Assembly (NCBI GenBank): GCA_964572685.1
Contig: CAZNFJ010000006.1
Span: 1 to 56,873 of the forward strand
DNA: 56,873 nucleotides
Source: UBA2653 sp964572685
Lineage (GTDB): Bacteria > Pseudomonadota > Gammaproteobacteria > Legionellales > Legionellaceae
Direction: 5' to 3'
Both the position numbers and the translations under genes were made by a program. Below the pieces are notes generated by a model, which saw only the letters and a program-made list of their open reading frames with translations, was not told the DNA's origin and searched no databases. Of the stretch, positions 27,157 to 36,152 are shown piece after piece; within the stretch, counting starts at the first letter, position 1; every line of letters starts with the position of its first letter.

Positions 27157-27354
27157 ATGGCTGTACAACAAAATAAAAAATCACGTTCAAGAAGAGACAT
27201 GCGTCGTTCGCACGATGCCTTGACTTTACCAAGTTTGTCGGTTGATCCTGTTTCTGGTGAAACCCACCTTCGTCATCACATGACTGCTGATGGTTATTAC
27301 CGTGGTCGTAAAGTGATCAATACCGAAAGCACTGTTTTTGAAGACAATGAGTAA
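27157..27354 (+). CDS. rpmF: 50S ribosomal protein L32
   Basis: A 65-residue basic protein with the L32 start MAVQQNKKSRSRRDMRRSHD and the block HHMTADGYYRGRKV. It has no zinc-binding CxxC pair, as in other gammaproteobacterial L32 proteins. A good AAGGAG site lies before the ATG. It is five bases upstream of plsX. Confidence 0.97.
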   Translation: MAVQQNKKSRSRRDMRRSHDALTLPSLSVDPVSGETHLRHHMTADGYYRGRKVINTESTVFEDNE

Positions 27355-27359
27355 TACCC

Positions 27360-28388
27360 TTGGATGATATTACTTTAGCGATTGATGCGATGGGGGGAGA
27401 TCATGGTCTATCCGTGATTATTCCCGCATGCATGAATGCTCTAAAAAATCGCCCCTCTTTGCGACTTCTATTAGTCGGTCAAGAAAATCTTCTTCAAAAT
27501 GCCTTAAAACCTTATCCACAATCATTGATTTCACGTTGCAAGATTATACATGCACCTGAAGTCGTTGAAATGAATGAATTGCCTTCTGTTGCGCTTCGAT
27601 CGAAAAAGGCGTCATCTTTGCGTTTGGCCATCAATTGTGTCAAAGAAGAATCTGCTCAAGCATGTGTGAGTGCTGGAAATACTGGTGCTTTAATGGCAAC
27701 AGCTCGTTTTGTGTTAAAAACTTTACCCGGTATTGACAGACCTGCAATTATTGCTGAATTACCTAGTCGTCGAGGCAAGACCCGTGTCATTGATTTGGGT
27801 GCCAACGTGGACTCATGTGCAGATCACTTGTTTCAATTTGCTGTGATGGGTACTGCTTTAATTCAAGCGATTGATCACATAAGCCAACCCAAAATTGGTG
27901 TTTTAAATGTTGGCGTTGAAGAAATTAAAGGCAATGATCAAGTTAAACAAACCGCATATCGACTTCAAGAATGCCCGTTATTGAATTACATTGGCTATGT
28001 TGAAGGAGATGATATTTATTTGGGAGATGTGGATTTAATCGTTTGCGATGGATTTGTTGGTAATGTTGCATTAAAAGCCAGTGAAGGCCTTGCTAAAATG
28101 ATTATGAAGCAACTTAAACAAGTTTTTTATGAAAACTGGTTTACCCGTTTAATTGGTTTAATGGCTCTACCTATTATCAAACGACTTCGTGCTCGTTTAG
28201 ATCCTGCGCGCTACAATGGTGCGAGCTTAATTGGCTTGAATGGTATTGTGATCAAAAGCCACGGTGGAGCTTCAATCAAAGCATTTGAAAATGCGATTGA
28301 GCAAGCCGTTATTCAAGTTGAAAATAATGTCGTGTTTTTAGTTCGCGAAAAAATCAATGATTTTATGAATCAAGGTTTAATTTTATAA
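27360..28388 (+). CDS. plsX: Phosphate acyltransferase PlsX
   Basis: A 342-residue enzyme that makes acyl-phosphate from acyl-ACP for phospholipid synthesis. Family blocks are IDAMGGDHG at the N-terminus, SAGNTGALMA near residue 104, DLGANVD near 146, and GFVGNVALKASEG near 232. The start is TTG at 27360, which is required to keep the DDITLAIDAMGGD N-terminus; the only in-frame ATG further in would remove it. It follows rpmF by 5 bases and fabD begins 15 bases later. Confidence 0.94.
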   Translation: MDDITLAIDAMGGDHGLSVIIPACMNALKNRPSLRLLLVGQENLLQNALKPYPQSLISRCKIIHAPEVVEMNELPSVALRSKKASSLRLAINCVKEESAQACVSAGNTGALMATARFVLKTLPGIDRPAIIAELPSRRGKTRVIDLGANVDSCADHLFQFAVMGTALIQAIDHISQPKIGVLNVGVEEIKGNDQVKQTAYRLQECPLLNYIGYVEGDDIYLGDVDLIVCDGFVGNVALKASEGLAKMIMKQLKQVFYENWFTRLIGLMALPIIKRLRARLDPARYNGASLIGLNGIVIKSHGGASIKAFENAIEQAVIQVENNVVFLVREKINDFMNQGLIL

Positions 28389-28403
28389 TCAATGAAGGAA
28401 TAA

Positions 28404-29339
28404 ATGATGATGCGTTTGGCTTGTATGTTTCCAGGTCAGGGTTCTCAAACGGTTGGTATGTTAAAAGCCTTAGCGGAAGCGGACTCGATTATTCAAGAAA
28501 CTTTTTTACAAGCAGAGCAAGTTTTGGCTATCGATTATTGGAAGATGGTTCAAAATGGCCCTGAATCTGCTTTGAATGATACTTTAAATACGCAAGTGGT
28601 GATGTTAATCGCTGATGTGGCGATGTATCGTTATTTGAGAAAATCTGGAATGCCTCAACCTTCGATGATGGCCGGACATAGTCTGGGGGAATATGCAGCA
28701 TTGGTTTGTAGTGAAGCAATTTCTTTTGAAGATGCATTAAAACTCGTTCGCACCCGGGCCGAATTGATGCAAAAAGCTGTTTTGGGTGTCGACGGAGCTA
28801 TGGCTGCCATCATTGGACTTAGCAACGAAGAAGTCACGGCCGTGTGTCAACAGTTGGCGGCAGAATACCCTGATAAAGTTTTATCACCAGCCAATTTTAA
28901 TGCAGTTGGTCAGGTTGTGATTGCGGGACACACTTTTTTAGTCGAAAAAGCCATTAGTGCTTTTGAAGAACTTGGTGCTCGTATGGCAAAACTTATTCCG
29001 GTGAGCGTTCCTTGTCATTGTGATTTGATGCGACCCGCGGCAGAGGCGTTCACTCTGGCGTTGGCTCAATATGACTTCCAACAGCCAAAATGTGCGGTAG
29101 TTAGCAATGTTGATATGAGCATTTATCAAAATGCTGATGATATTCGAAACTTACTGAGCAAACAATTGTATATGCCAGTGTGTTGGACAGAAATTTTGAC
29201 ATTATTTGTTGAAAAAGGTATCGACTCCTGTATAGAATGTGGGCCTGGAAAAGTTTTGTCTGGTTTGGCAAAACGAACTGTACCTGCGCTTCAAAACTTG
29301 TTTTGTTTTGAGCCACAGCACTTACCAATATGGGAATAA
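28404..29339 (+). CDS. fabD: Malonyl-CoA:ACP transacylase FabD
   Basis: A 311-residue enzyme that loads malonyl groups on acyl carrier protein. It begins with the MFPGQGSQ oxyanion motif, has the nucleophile in AGHSLGEYAALV near residue 92, and the later VPCHCDLM segment carries the active-site His. GAAGGA lies upstream of three ATG codons at 28404; the exact start among them is open. It follows plsX directly, which is unusual because fabH normally sits between them. Confidence 0.95.
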   Translation: MMMRLACMFPGQGSQTVGMLKALAEADSIIQETFLQAEQVLAIDYWKMVQNGPESALNDTLNTQVVMLIADVAMYRYLRKSGMPQPSMMAGHSLGEYAALVCSEAISFEDALKLVRTRAELMQKAVLGVDGAMAAIIGLSNEEVTAVCQQLAAEYPDKVLSPANFNAVGQVVIAGHTFLVEKAISAFEELGARMAKLIPVSVPCHCDLMRPAAEAFTLALAQYDFQQPKCAVVSNVDMSIYQNADDIRNLLSKQLYMPVCWTEILTLFVEKGIDSCIECGPGKVLSGLAKRTVPALQNLFCFEPQHLPIWE

Positions 29340-29344
29340 ATTGT

Positions 29345-30079
29345 ATGAGCCTGGATAAAAAAATTGTACTCATTACTGGTGCCAGTCGAGGGATTGGTAA
29401 AGCCATTGCTCAAGAACTACAAAGTCGCGGACATTTTGTGATTGGAACCGCCACTTCATTAGCTGGTGCTGAGCAAATTTCAGAATATTTAGGTAATACA
29501 GGTCTTGGAGTGGTTTTGAATATTCGAGAAGCGGATGCTTGTGAGCAATTAATTGAACGACTTTCTCAAGAAAATTTAGTGCCTGAAATTTTAATCAATA
29601 ATGCAGGTGTTACAGCCGATAATTTATTATTACGCATGACCGATGAAGAATGGTTAGATGTCATTGATACCAATTTAACGGGTGTTTTCCGTATGACTCG
29701 AGCGTGTCTTAAAAATATGTTTAGAGCACGTTGGGGAAGAATTGTGAATATTGCTTCTGTTGTGGGTGCTACTGGCAATTCTGGACAAGTCAATTACACG
29801 TCTACAAAAGCAGGAATTGTCGGATTTTCTAAGTCTCTGGCCCAGGAAATGGCGAGTCGTGGCATCACTGTGAATGTGGTTGCTCCAGGATTTATTGACA
29901 CTGATATGACGGCCGTGTTACCTGATATGGTTAAAGACGAGCTATTAAAACGTATTCCTATGAAACGTTTGGGTAAACCTGAAGATATAGCAAAAGCAGT
30001 TGCTTTTTTTGTTTCAGATGATGCAAGCTATGTCACGGGTCAAACGATTCATGTGAACGGTGGGATGTACATGGTATAA
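29345..30079 (+). CDS. fabG: 3-oxoacyl-ACP reductase FabG
   Basis: A 244-residue short-chain dehydrogenase/reductase that reduces 3-oxoacyl-ACP with NADPH. The cofactor motif is TGASRGIGKAI, the structural NNAGVTADNLL block follows, and the catalytic Ser-Tyr-Lys is in NIASVVG and NYTSTKAG. The length equals E. coli FabG when ATG at 29345 (MSLDKKIV) is used; an earlier ATG at 29330 overlaps fabD. The C-terminus ends with the family GQTIHVNGGMYM. Confidence 0.95.
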   Translation: MSLDKKIVLITGASRGIGKAIAQELQSRGHFVIGTATSLAGAEQISEYLGNTGLGVVLNIREADACEQLIERLSQENLVPEILINNAGVTADNLLLRMTDEEWLDVIDTNLTGVFRMTRACLKNMFRARWGRIVNIASVVGATGNSGQVNYTSTKAGIVGFSKSLAQEMASRGITVNVVAPGFIDTDMTAVLPDMVKDELLKRIPMKRLGKPEDIAKAVAFFVSDDASYVTGQTIHVNGGMYMV

Positions 30080-30140
30080 TATTTATACTAAAATACTACA
30101 ATGATCTATTTGTTTTAAATTTAAAGAGGAATCAATTACG

Positions 30141-30386
30141 ATGAGTACTGTAGCAGAAAGAGTTCGTAAAATTGTTGTTGAACAATTGGGTGTTAAGGAA
30201 GAAGATTTACGCAATGACGCTTCTTTTGTTGATGATTTAGGAGCGGATTCTTTAGACACTGTAGAATTGGTTATGGCTCTTGAAGAAGAATTTGAAACTG
30301 AAATTCCTGATGAAAAATCAGAAAAAATTACAACAATTCAAGAAGCGATTGATTATATCGAAGCGAACATGAACAAAGACGCTTAA
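30141..30386 (+). CDS. acpP: Acyl carrier protein
   Basis: An 81-residue acidic protein with the phosphopantetheine attachment site DLGADSLDTVELVMALEE; Ser39 is modified by AcpS. It carries growing acyl chains for FabD, FabG and FabF and feeds PlsX, lipid A and lipoate synthesis. The AAGAGG site lies upstream. A hairpin follows the stop and may keep the acpP message abundant relative to fabF. Confidence 0.97.
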   Translation: MSTVAERVRKIVVEQLGVKEEDLRNDASFVDDLGADSLDTVELVMALEEEFETEIPDEKSEKITTIQEAIDYIEANMNKDA

Positions 30387-30394
30387 TTGAATTG

Positions 30395-30438
30395 AAAACA
30401 GTGGGTTTTATAATGTTTTATAGAGCCCACTGTTTTTT
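30395..30438 (+). terminator. Hairpin terminator/attenuator after acpP
   Basis: The arms AAAACAGTGGG and CCCACTGTTTT, extended inward by TTTTATAA/TTATAG pairs, form a long stem followed by a T-run. It lies in the 87-base gap between acpP and fabF. Partial termination here would explain higher acpP than fabF expression. Confidence 0.8.
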
Positions 30439-30473
30439 TATTATTGAATTTTTTGTTGAAAAGGAGACTCTTC

Positions 30474-31715
30474 TTGAGTAAGAGACGTGTGGTCGTGACC
30501 GGGTTTGGGATGGTAACTCCTTTAGGTTTGACAACCCTGGAATCGTGGACCCATATTTTAAATGGCGTCAGTGGTGTATCGAGTGTTGATGAATTTGATG
30601 CAACAGACTATCCATCAAAGATTTGGGCTCGTGTTAAAAACTTTAATCCAGAAGCCTATTTTGATGTTAAAGAAGCTCGAAAAATGGACGCCTTTTCGCA
30701 ATATGGCGTTGTCGCTGCGGATGAGGCACTGAAACAATCCGGTTTGGTGATTCAACCCGAAAACGCACACCGTATTGGTGTGGCTGTTGGAGCTGGCATT
30801 GGCGGAATTTCAACGATTACTCAAAACCAAGAAAAGTTGATGCACGGCGGTCCAAAAAAAGTTTCTCCTTTCTTTATTCCAGCAGGCATTATTAATATGG
30901 TAGCTGGACAAATTTCTATTCGACATGGTCTCAAGGGTCCAAATATTTCTGTGGTGACAGCATGTACTACAGGTACTCATAACATTGGTTTGGGTGCAAG
31001 ATTGATTGCTTATGGTGATGCGGATGTGATGGTTTGTGGTGGTTCGGAAATGACCAACACTCCTTTATGTATTGCTGGTTTTTCTGCTGTAAGAGCTTTA
31101 TCCAAACGAAATGATGAACCGACCAAAGCTTCGCGTCCCTGGGACAAAGACCGTGATGGCTTTGTGATGGGCGAAGGTGCAGGTATTATGATTCTTGAAG
31201 AATATGAGCATGCACTCAAGCGGGGCGCAACGATATTCGCAGAGCTTGCAGGTTTTGGAATGTCAGGTGATGCTTATCATATCACTGCACCTGATGAATC
31301 TGGAGAAGGTGCTGTTAGTTGTATGAACGTGGCCCTTAAAGATGCCAATCTCAAACCGACTGATATTGACTATATCAATGCACATGGCACCTCAACTTAC
31401 TTAAATGATTTGAATGAAACCAGAGCCATTAAAAAAGTCTTTGGCGCACATGCTTATGAATTAGCTGTTAGTTCAACCAAATCGATGACAGGTCATTTAT
31501 TGGGTGCAGCAGGCGCCGTAGAAGCGATTTTCAGCGTTTTGGCGATACGAGATCAGGTTGCGCCGCCAACCATTAATTTGGACCATCCAGATGAAGAATG
31601 TGATTTGAATTATGTTCCTCATCACAAACAAGCCCGACGAATTGATTGTGTGATGAGCAATTCATTCGGATTTGGTGGGACTAATGCTTCTATCTTATTT
31701 AAAAAAATAGGTTAA
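30474..31715 (+). CDS. fabF: 3-oxoacyl-ACP synthase II FabF
   Basis: A 413-residue condensing enzyme that elongates acyl-ACP with malonyl-ACP. The active-site Cys is in TACTTGTHNIG near residue 163, followed by the two histidines in NAHGTSTYLND and KSMTGHLLGAAG. I chose TTG at 30474 because AAGGAG lies 7 bases upstream and the product then starts MSKRRVVVTGFG, matching E. coli FabF (MSKRRVVVTGLG). The frame is open upstream but lacks a ribosome site there. mltG begins 3 bases later. Confidence 0.95.
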   Translation: MSKRRVVVTGFGMVTPLGLTTLESWTHILNGVSGVSSVDEFDATDYPSKIWARVKNFNPEAYFDVKEARKMDAFSQYGVVAADEALKQSGLVIQPENAHRIGVAVGAGIGGISTITQNQEKLMHGGPKKVSPFFIPAGIINMVAGQISIRHGLKGPNISVVTACTTGTHNIGLGARLIAYGDADVMVCGGSEMTNTPLCIAGFSAVRALSKRNDEPTKASRPWDKDRDGFVMGEGAGIMILEEYEHALKRGATIFAELAGFGMSGDAYHITAPDESGEGAVSCMNVALKDANLKPTDIDYINAHGTSTYLNDLNETRAIKKVFGAHAYELAVSSTKSMTGHLLGAAGAVEAIFSVLAIRDQVAPPTINLDHPDEECDLNYVPHHKQARRIDCVMSNSFGFGGTNASILFKKIG

Positions 31716-31718
31716 CAC

Positions 31719-32717
31719 ATGCGTTGGCCGCATTGGGCATCCAAGGTGATAGCTATTCTAGTTGTCACCTTGTTATTCAGCAGTGGTTATGCGATGTGGC
31801 AAATCAAAGTTTCTTTTTTTGACCGTCCAATAGGACAAGCACATGCACTTATCACTTTACCCAAGTCGACTTCTGCAAAATCTTTAAGTCAAATCCTAGT
31901 TGATAAAAAGGTGATTTCTTCGCCACGAGTTTTCATATTTCTTTTAAAATACTATCATTTATCTCATCTCTTAAAATCCGGTACTTATCAAATTGATGCT
32001 GATGACACCGTTTGGTCCTTGCTCGAGAAAATCATCAAGGGACGAGTCTATACCGTTCCACTTCGAATTATTGAAGGAACACGTTGGTGTGATTGTCTTA
32101 AAGCATGGTCAACTCATGAAGCTTTTCATTTTCAATTATCTATGTTGAGTTCATTGAAACAAGCCTATCCTTCTCTCGAGGGTGCTTTTTATGCATCTAC
32201 TTATCGACAACCTTACGGTGAAAGCATCATACCCGTTTTACAGTTGGCACATGATACATTACAAAAACGCCTGCAAGAGATTTGGAACTTACGAGATCAT
32301 GATTTACCTTATAAAAATCCATATGAATTGTTAATTGCGGCTTCAATTATTGAAAAAGAAAGTGCTATCGAATCTGAACGTCAATTGATTTCAGGAGTGA
32401 TGTTCAATCGATTGCGATTGAACATGCCATTGCAAATGGACCCGACTGTTGCTTATGGCATTTCATCTTGTGAACATATTCAATTAAAAAGCGGTGATAC
32501 GAAAATAGATACGCCATATAATACTTATCTGCACCGTGGTTTACCGCCGACACCTATTGCGATGGTGAGTGAGTCAGCTCTCTTGGCTGCGGCTCATCCG
32601 ACGAGAACAGCTTTTCTATATTTTGTAGCGAATGGTCATGGTCAGCATGTGTTTTCAGTGAATTATCAACAACAAAAACAAGCGGTTCAACAATTAAGGG
32701 ATGCTCATGCAAAATAA
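31719..32717 (+). CDS. mltG: Endolytic murein transglycosylase MltG
   Basis: A 332-residue membrane-anchored enzyme (one N-terminal helix at about residues 9-27) that cuts nascent glycan strands and limits their length. The YceG domain shows AASIIEKESAIESERQLISG with the catalytic Glu near residue 214, then LQMDPTVAYGI and the PYNTYLHRGLPPTPI block. Spacing of 3 bases after fabF and an overlap with tmk show one operon. In E. coli pabC lies just before this gene; it is absent here. Confidence 0.93.
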   Translation: MRWPHWASKVIAILVVTLLFSSGYAMWQIKVSFFDRPIGQAHALITLPKSTSAKSLSQILVDKKVISSPRVFIFLLKYYHLSHLLKSGTYQIDADDTVWSLLEKIIKGRVYTVPLRIIEGTRWCDCLKAWSTHEAFHFQLSMLSSLKQAYPSLEGAFYASTYRQPYGESIIPVLQLAHDTLQKRLQEIWNLRDHDLPYKNPYELLIAASIIEKESAIESERQLISGVMFNRLRLNMPLQMDPTVAYGISSCEHIQLKSGDTKIDTPYNTYLHRGLPPTPIAMVSESALLAAAHPTRTAFLYFVANGHGQHVFSVNYQQQKQAVQQLRDAHAK

Positions 32718-33342
32718 AAAAGGTTTATGGGTGGTCATTGAAGGTATTGATGGAGCCGGGAAGACAACCGCGATGCAAACAGTGTTAGATACTTTTACAT
32801 CCTATCATTTACCGATAAAAGCATATCGAGAGCCAGGTGGTACGTCTTTGGGGGAGTGTATTCGAACTCTTTTAAAAACCGATGGTTTGGGTATATTGCC
32901 TTTTGCTGAAGTCTTATTGTTTTATGCGGCGCGATATCAATTGTTGATGCAAGAAATTCTGCCGTCTTTGCGTTCGGGAACAACGGTCTTACTCGATAGA
33001 CACGAGTTGTCGACATTTGCTTATCAGGCAGGTGGTCGAGGTGTAGATAAATCAAACATCGAAAGCCTTTCACAACTTTGTCTACAAGGTCAAAAACCTG
33101 ATTTAACCATTTTCTTATCCGTACATCCTCGTCGTGCTTATGAAAGAATGCATGCCAGAGGAAAACTTGATCATATTGAACAACAAGATTTAACATTTTT
33201 TGAGAATGTTGCCCTAACTTATGAAATTTTATTAGAAGATTATCCTGGTGTAATGATGATTGATGCCAATGTATCTTTAGAAATGGTACAAGATGATATT
33301 CGTCAACAACTGAGTGATTGGATAGAATTGAGAATTTTATGA
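32707..33342 (+). CDS. tmk: Thymidylate kinase
   Basis: A 211-residue enzyme converting dTMP to dTDP. The P-loop is IEGIDGAGKTT, the DR motif appears as LLDRHELSTFAYQAGGRG, where the usual DRY is DRH, and the lid region has RRAYERMHARGKLDHIE. ATG at 32707 follows AAGGG by six bases and is preferred over ATG at 32701. It overlaps mltG by 11 bases and holB by 4. Confidence 0.94.
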   Translation: MQNKKGLWVVIEGIDGAGKTTAMQTVLDTFTSYHLPIKAYREPGGTSLGECIRTLLKTDGLGILPFAEVLLFYAARYQLLMQEILPSLRSGTTVLLDRHELSTFAYQAGGRGVDKSNIESLSQLCLQGQKPDLTIFLSVHPRRAYERMHARGKLDHIEQQDLTFFENVALTYEILLEDYPGVMMIDANVSLEMVQDDIRQQLSDWIELRIL

Positions 33343-34178
33343 ATGTGATGCCAATATTAAAGCGATTATTTCAAGAAAACCGTATACCTTCTGCGCTTTT
33401 AATTCATGGCGATTTAGCGGATGCTCATCAACTGGTGAGTGCTTTTTTACAATGGATTTGTTGTGAAACCCATGAGTCTTGTGGGTCATGTGGGGCTTGT
33501 GTGTGGTTAGAAGAAGGACATCACCCTGATGTGCTGGAAATCTCGGCGCATCAAAGTGGTCATGCCATCAAAATTGACCAAATTCGTGAATTGCAGCAAT
33601 GGTCTTATCAAGCTCCAACCACAGGTCATCAATGGGCGGTGATTCATGATGCGGGTAGCATGAATTTAAATAGCGCGAATGCTTTATTAAAAGTTCTCGA
33701 AGAGCCATCTTTAAAAACACATTTCATCTTGACGGTTGATAATGAACGACTTCTGCCAAAGACTATTTTGAGTCGCTGTGTGCGCTATGAGTTACCAAAG
33801 GTAGAACGTGTCAGTGAAAATAAAGAAAAATTAATGACTTTAAAATCCGATTTTTTGATTTTACTGAACAGATATTTAATAAATGAGATGGATTTACAGG
33901 CGCTTTTGCAGTTTTTTGAGCCGCACAGTCTGGATGATAGTCTATGGTTCTGTCAACAGTGCTGTTCAGAAATGGTTACCCAGCGTTTACTTCATCAAGT
34001 GACTATGGATGCATTGACATGGGTTTATGCCGTACCTCTGGCGAACTGGTGGGCCTTTTGGGATGGTTTATTGGATTATCGACAACAATTGAGAATGGGC
34101 ATTCATTTTCATCCGTCATTGCTTTTCACTCATCTTTTTTTAACATTAAAAATCGGCTCATCGCCAAGTTGCTCATAG
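33339..34178 (+). CDS. holB: DNA polymerase III subunit delta'
   Basis: A 279-residue clamp-loader subunit. It contains the zinc-binding cysteines in CGSCGAC followed by HHPDVLEI, and the RFC-box-like NSANALLKVLEEP. Like other delta' subunits, its P-loop is degenerate (HGDLADAHQ), so ATP hydrolysis is done by other clamp-loader subunits. ATG at 33339 overlaps the tmk stop by 4 bases, so translation is coupled. The pilZ gene that often follows holB is absent. Confidence 0.93.
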   Translation: MNVMPILKRLFQENRIPSALLIHGDLADAHQLVSAFLQWICCETHESCGSCGACVWLEEGHHPDVLEISAHQSGHAIKIDQIRELQQWSYQAPTTGHQWAVIHDAGSMNLNSANALLKVLEEPSLKTHFILTVDNERLLPKTILSRCVRYELPKVERVSENKEKLMTLKSDFLILLNRYLINEMDLQALLQFFEPHSLDDSLWFCQQCCSEMVTQRLLHQVTMDALTWVYAVPLANWWAFWDGLLDYRQQLRMGIHFHPSLLFTHLFLTLKIGSSPSCS

Positions 34179-34197
34179 TGCTAGCTTCTTTTATAAT
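34169..34197 (+). promoter_or_regulatory. Predicted sigma-70 promoter for tatD
   Basis: TTGCTC at 34169-34174 and a perfect TATAAT at 34192-34197 are separated by 17 bases and sit 29 bases before the tatD start, overlapping the 3' end of holB. This suggests tatD and anmK can be transcribed independently of the fab operon. Confidence 0.7.
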
Positions 34198-34226
34198 CTT
34201 TTAAATGTATTCTTTGGGAAATATTT

Positions 34227-35012
34227 ATGATTGTTGATTCACATTGTCATCTCAATCGTTTAGATTTAAGCGCTTATGATGGTCAATTGACCCGAGCACT
34301 TGATAAAGCCATGTCTGACGGCGTGGAGCATTTTTTAACGGTTAGTGTTGAAATTGAAGATGTTGCGGAGTTAAAAGTAATAGCTCAAGATCCCCGTGTT
34401 TCTTATTCAGTGGGTTGGCACCCTACCAGTGTTGATAAGCGAGATATTCGCTCTTGGCTTTTGCAAGAAGGGCAAGCGTCTAAATGTGTTGCTATTGGCG
34501 AAACAGGCTTGGATTATTATCATGTTGACCAAGATGAGCAACGTCAAGCTCAAGCAGATTTATTTTGCCAGCATATCGAGAGCGCTAAAATATTAAATAA
34601 GCCCTTGATTATTCATACTAGGCAAGCTAAAGAAGACACTCTTAAGATTTTAAAAGCAGAAAATGCATCGTCTTGTCGAGGTGTCATGCATTGTTTTACT
34701 GAGGACTGGGATTGTGCTAAAGCGGCACTGGATTTGGATTTTATGATTTCTTTATCTGGCATTGTCACATTCAAAAATGCCCATTTTGTTCATGAAGTTG
34801 CAAAAAACATACCACTTGATCGCTTGCTAATTGAAACAGATGCTCCATATCTTGCCCCTGTTCCTCATCGAGGCAAAACCAATGAGCCTGCCTGGGTGCG
34901 TTATGTTGCCCAATGTATTGCCGATATTCGTGGAATTTCCTATGAAGAAGTAGCCCAAGCAACCACTGATAATTTTTATCAACTTTTTGCCATTCATCGA
35001 GTGATATCGTGA
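34227..35012 (+). CDS. TatD-family metal-dependent DNase
   Basis: A 261-residue TIM-barrel hydrolase. The metal ligands are visible in DSHCHLNRLD, IGETGLDYYH, HTRQAKEDTL, HCFTED and the final ETDAPYLAPVP. This matches the YcfH branch of the TatD family, which also follows holB in E. coli. Substrate is probably damaged or single-stranded DNA; no RNA work can be inferred. It overlaps anmK by 4 bases. Confidence 0.92.
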   Translation: MIVDSHCHLNRLDLSAYDGQLTRALDKAMSDGVEHFLTVSVEIEDVAELKVIAQDPRVSYSVGWHPTSVDKRDIRSWLLQEGQASKCVAIGETGLDYYHVDQDEQRQAQADLFCQHIESAKILNKPLIIHTRQAKEDTLKILKAENASSCRGVMHCFTEDWDCAKAALDLDFMISLSGIVTFKNAHFVHEVAKNIPLDRLLIETDAPYLAPVPHRGKTNEPAWVRYVAQCIADIRGISYEEVAQATTDNFYQLFAIHRVIS

Positions 35013-36088
35013 AAACATTGGCATTGGGATTAATGTCGGGTACCAGTATGGATGGCATCGATGTTGCAATTGTCGACATGCAGGATCAACGTTTGGTGAT
35101 GGGGCAAACCTTCGCTTATCCAAAAGAATTGAGTGAAAAATTGAAAGTGGTCATGAAAGGCCATCCTTTTGATATGTGTTTTTTTGCAGAATTAAATCGT
35201 GAAGTCGGGCAAGCATTTGCTAAGGCGGCAAAAACCTTGGTGCAAGAACTAAATGAACCTATTCAAGTGATTGGTAGTCACGGACAAACCTTATGCCACC
35301 AGGTCCATCAAGAACTGCCTTTTACTTGGCAAATCGGCTGTCCTTATACCATTTATGAAGAACTTAAAGTTCCTGTTGTATTTGATTTTCGTAGTCATAA
35401 TGTGGTACAAGGCGGGCAGGGCGCACCATTGGCACCTTTATATCATCAATATTTATGGTCAAAATCAAGGCCTGTTGCAGTGGTTAATATCGGAGGAATT
35501 AGCAATATTTCATTGCTTCGGGAAAATCTTCCCCTTGTTGGTTATGATATTGGACCGGGAAATTGCCTTTCTGATGCATGGATTGCCACACATTTCGATG
35601 CCACTTATGACAAGGAGGGGCGCTGGGCTGCCAAAGGACAAATATCACAAGTATTATTGGATAAGCTTCTATCAGATGCTTTTTTTCAAAAACCTTATCC
35701 CAAAAGCATTGGTAAAGAATATTTTTCTTTGTCATGGCTCACAAAATATATGGAGGGGATGGTTTTATTACATGAAGATGTTCAAGCGACTTTGATTTAT
35801 TTGACAGCTCGTTTGATAGCGGATGAAATAAAACGGCAGATGCCCATAGATGCTCGTGTTTGTATTTGTGGTGGCGGCGTCAAGAATCAGGTTTTCATGA
35901 ATCATCTTCGTATGTTACTGAATCCAATGGTGGTGCAATCGACTGATGAAATTGGTATTTCCAGTGATTTTTTGGAGGCGATGATGATGGCGTGGTTAGG
36001 CTGGTGTCGCTTACAAAATGTTCGTCATGATGTTTCATCTGTTCTCGGTGGTCACGATCAACAATTCCTAGGATTAATATGTCAATAA
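35009..36088 (+). CDS. anmK: Anhydro-N-acetylmuramic acid kinase
   Basis: A 359-residue sugar kinase that recycles peptidoglycan by phosphorylating anhydroMurNAc to MurNAc-6-phosphate. The signature LMSGTSMDGIDVAIVD is at the N-terminus, the phosphate site VNIGGISNIS near residue 165, DIGPGNCLSDAWI near 182, and ICGGGVKNQVFM near 288. Starts with GTG overlapping the tatD stop by 4 bases (GTGA). It ties with the L,D-transpeptidase and MltG as cell-wall functions in the window. Confidence 0.95.
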   Translation: MKTLALGLMSGTSMDGIDVAIVDMQDQRLVMGQTFAYPKELSEKLKVVMKGHPFDMCFFAELNREVGQAFAKAAKTLVQELNEPIQVIGSHGQTLCHQVHQELPFTWQIGCPYTIYEELKVPVVFDFRSHNVVQGGQGAPLAPLYHQYLWSKSRPVAVVNIGGISNISLLRENLPLVGYDIGPGNCLSDAWIATHFDATYDKEGRWAAKGQISQVLLDKLLSDAFFQKPYPKSIGKEYFSLSWLTKYMEGMVLLHEDVQATLIYLTARLIADEIKRQMPIDARVCICGGGVKNQVFMNHLRMLLNPMVVQSTDEIGISSDFLEAMMMAWLGWCRLQNVRHDVSSVLGGHDQQFLGLICQ

Positions 36089-36091
36089 TGA

Positions 36092-36120
36092 TTGACAATT
36101 GTTAGGAAGAAATGTCTAAT
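36092..36120 (+). promoter_or_regulatory. Predicted sigma-70 promoter for the MFS gene
   Basis: A perfect TTGACA at 36092-36097 and TCTAAT at 36115-36120 are separated by 17 bases, 32 bases before the ATG at 36153. A strong AGGAGG ribosome site lies between them. Confidence 0.75.
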
Positions 36121-36152
36121 GTTTTGGATAAGTCAATAGGAGGGGTCCATTA

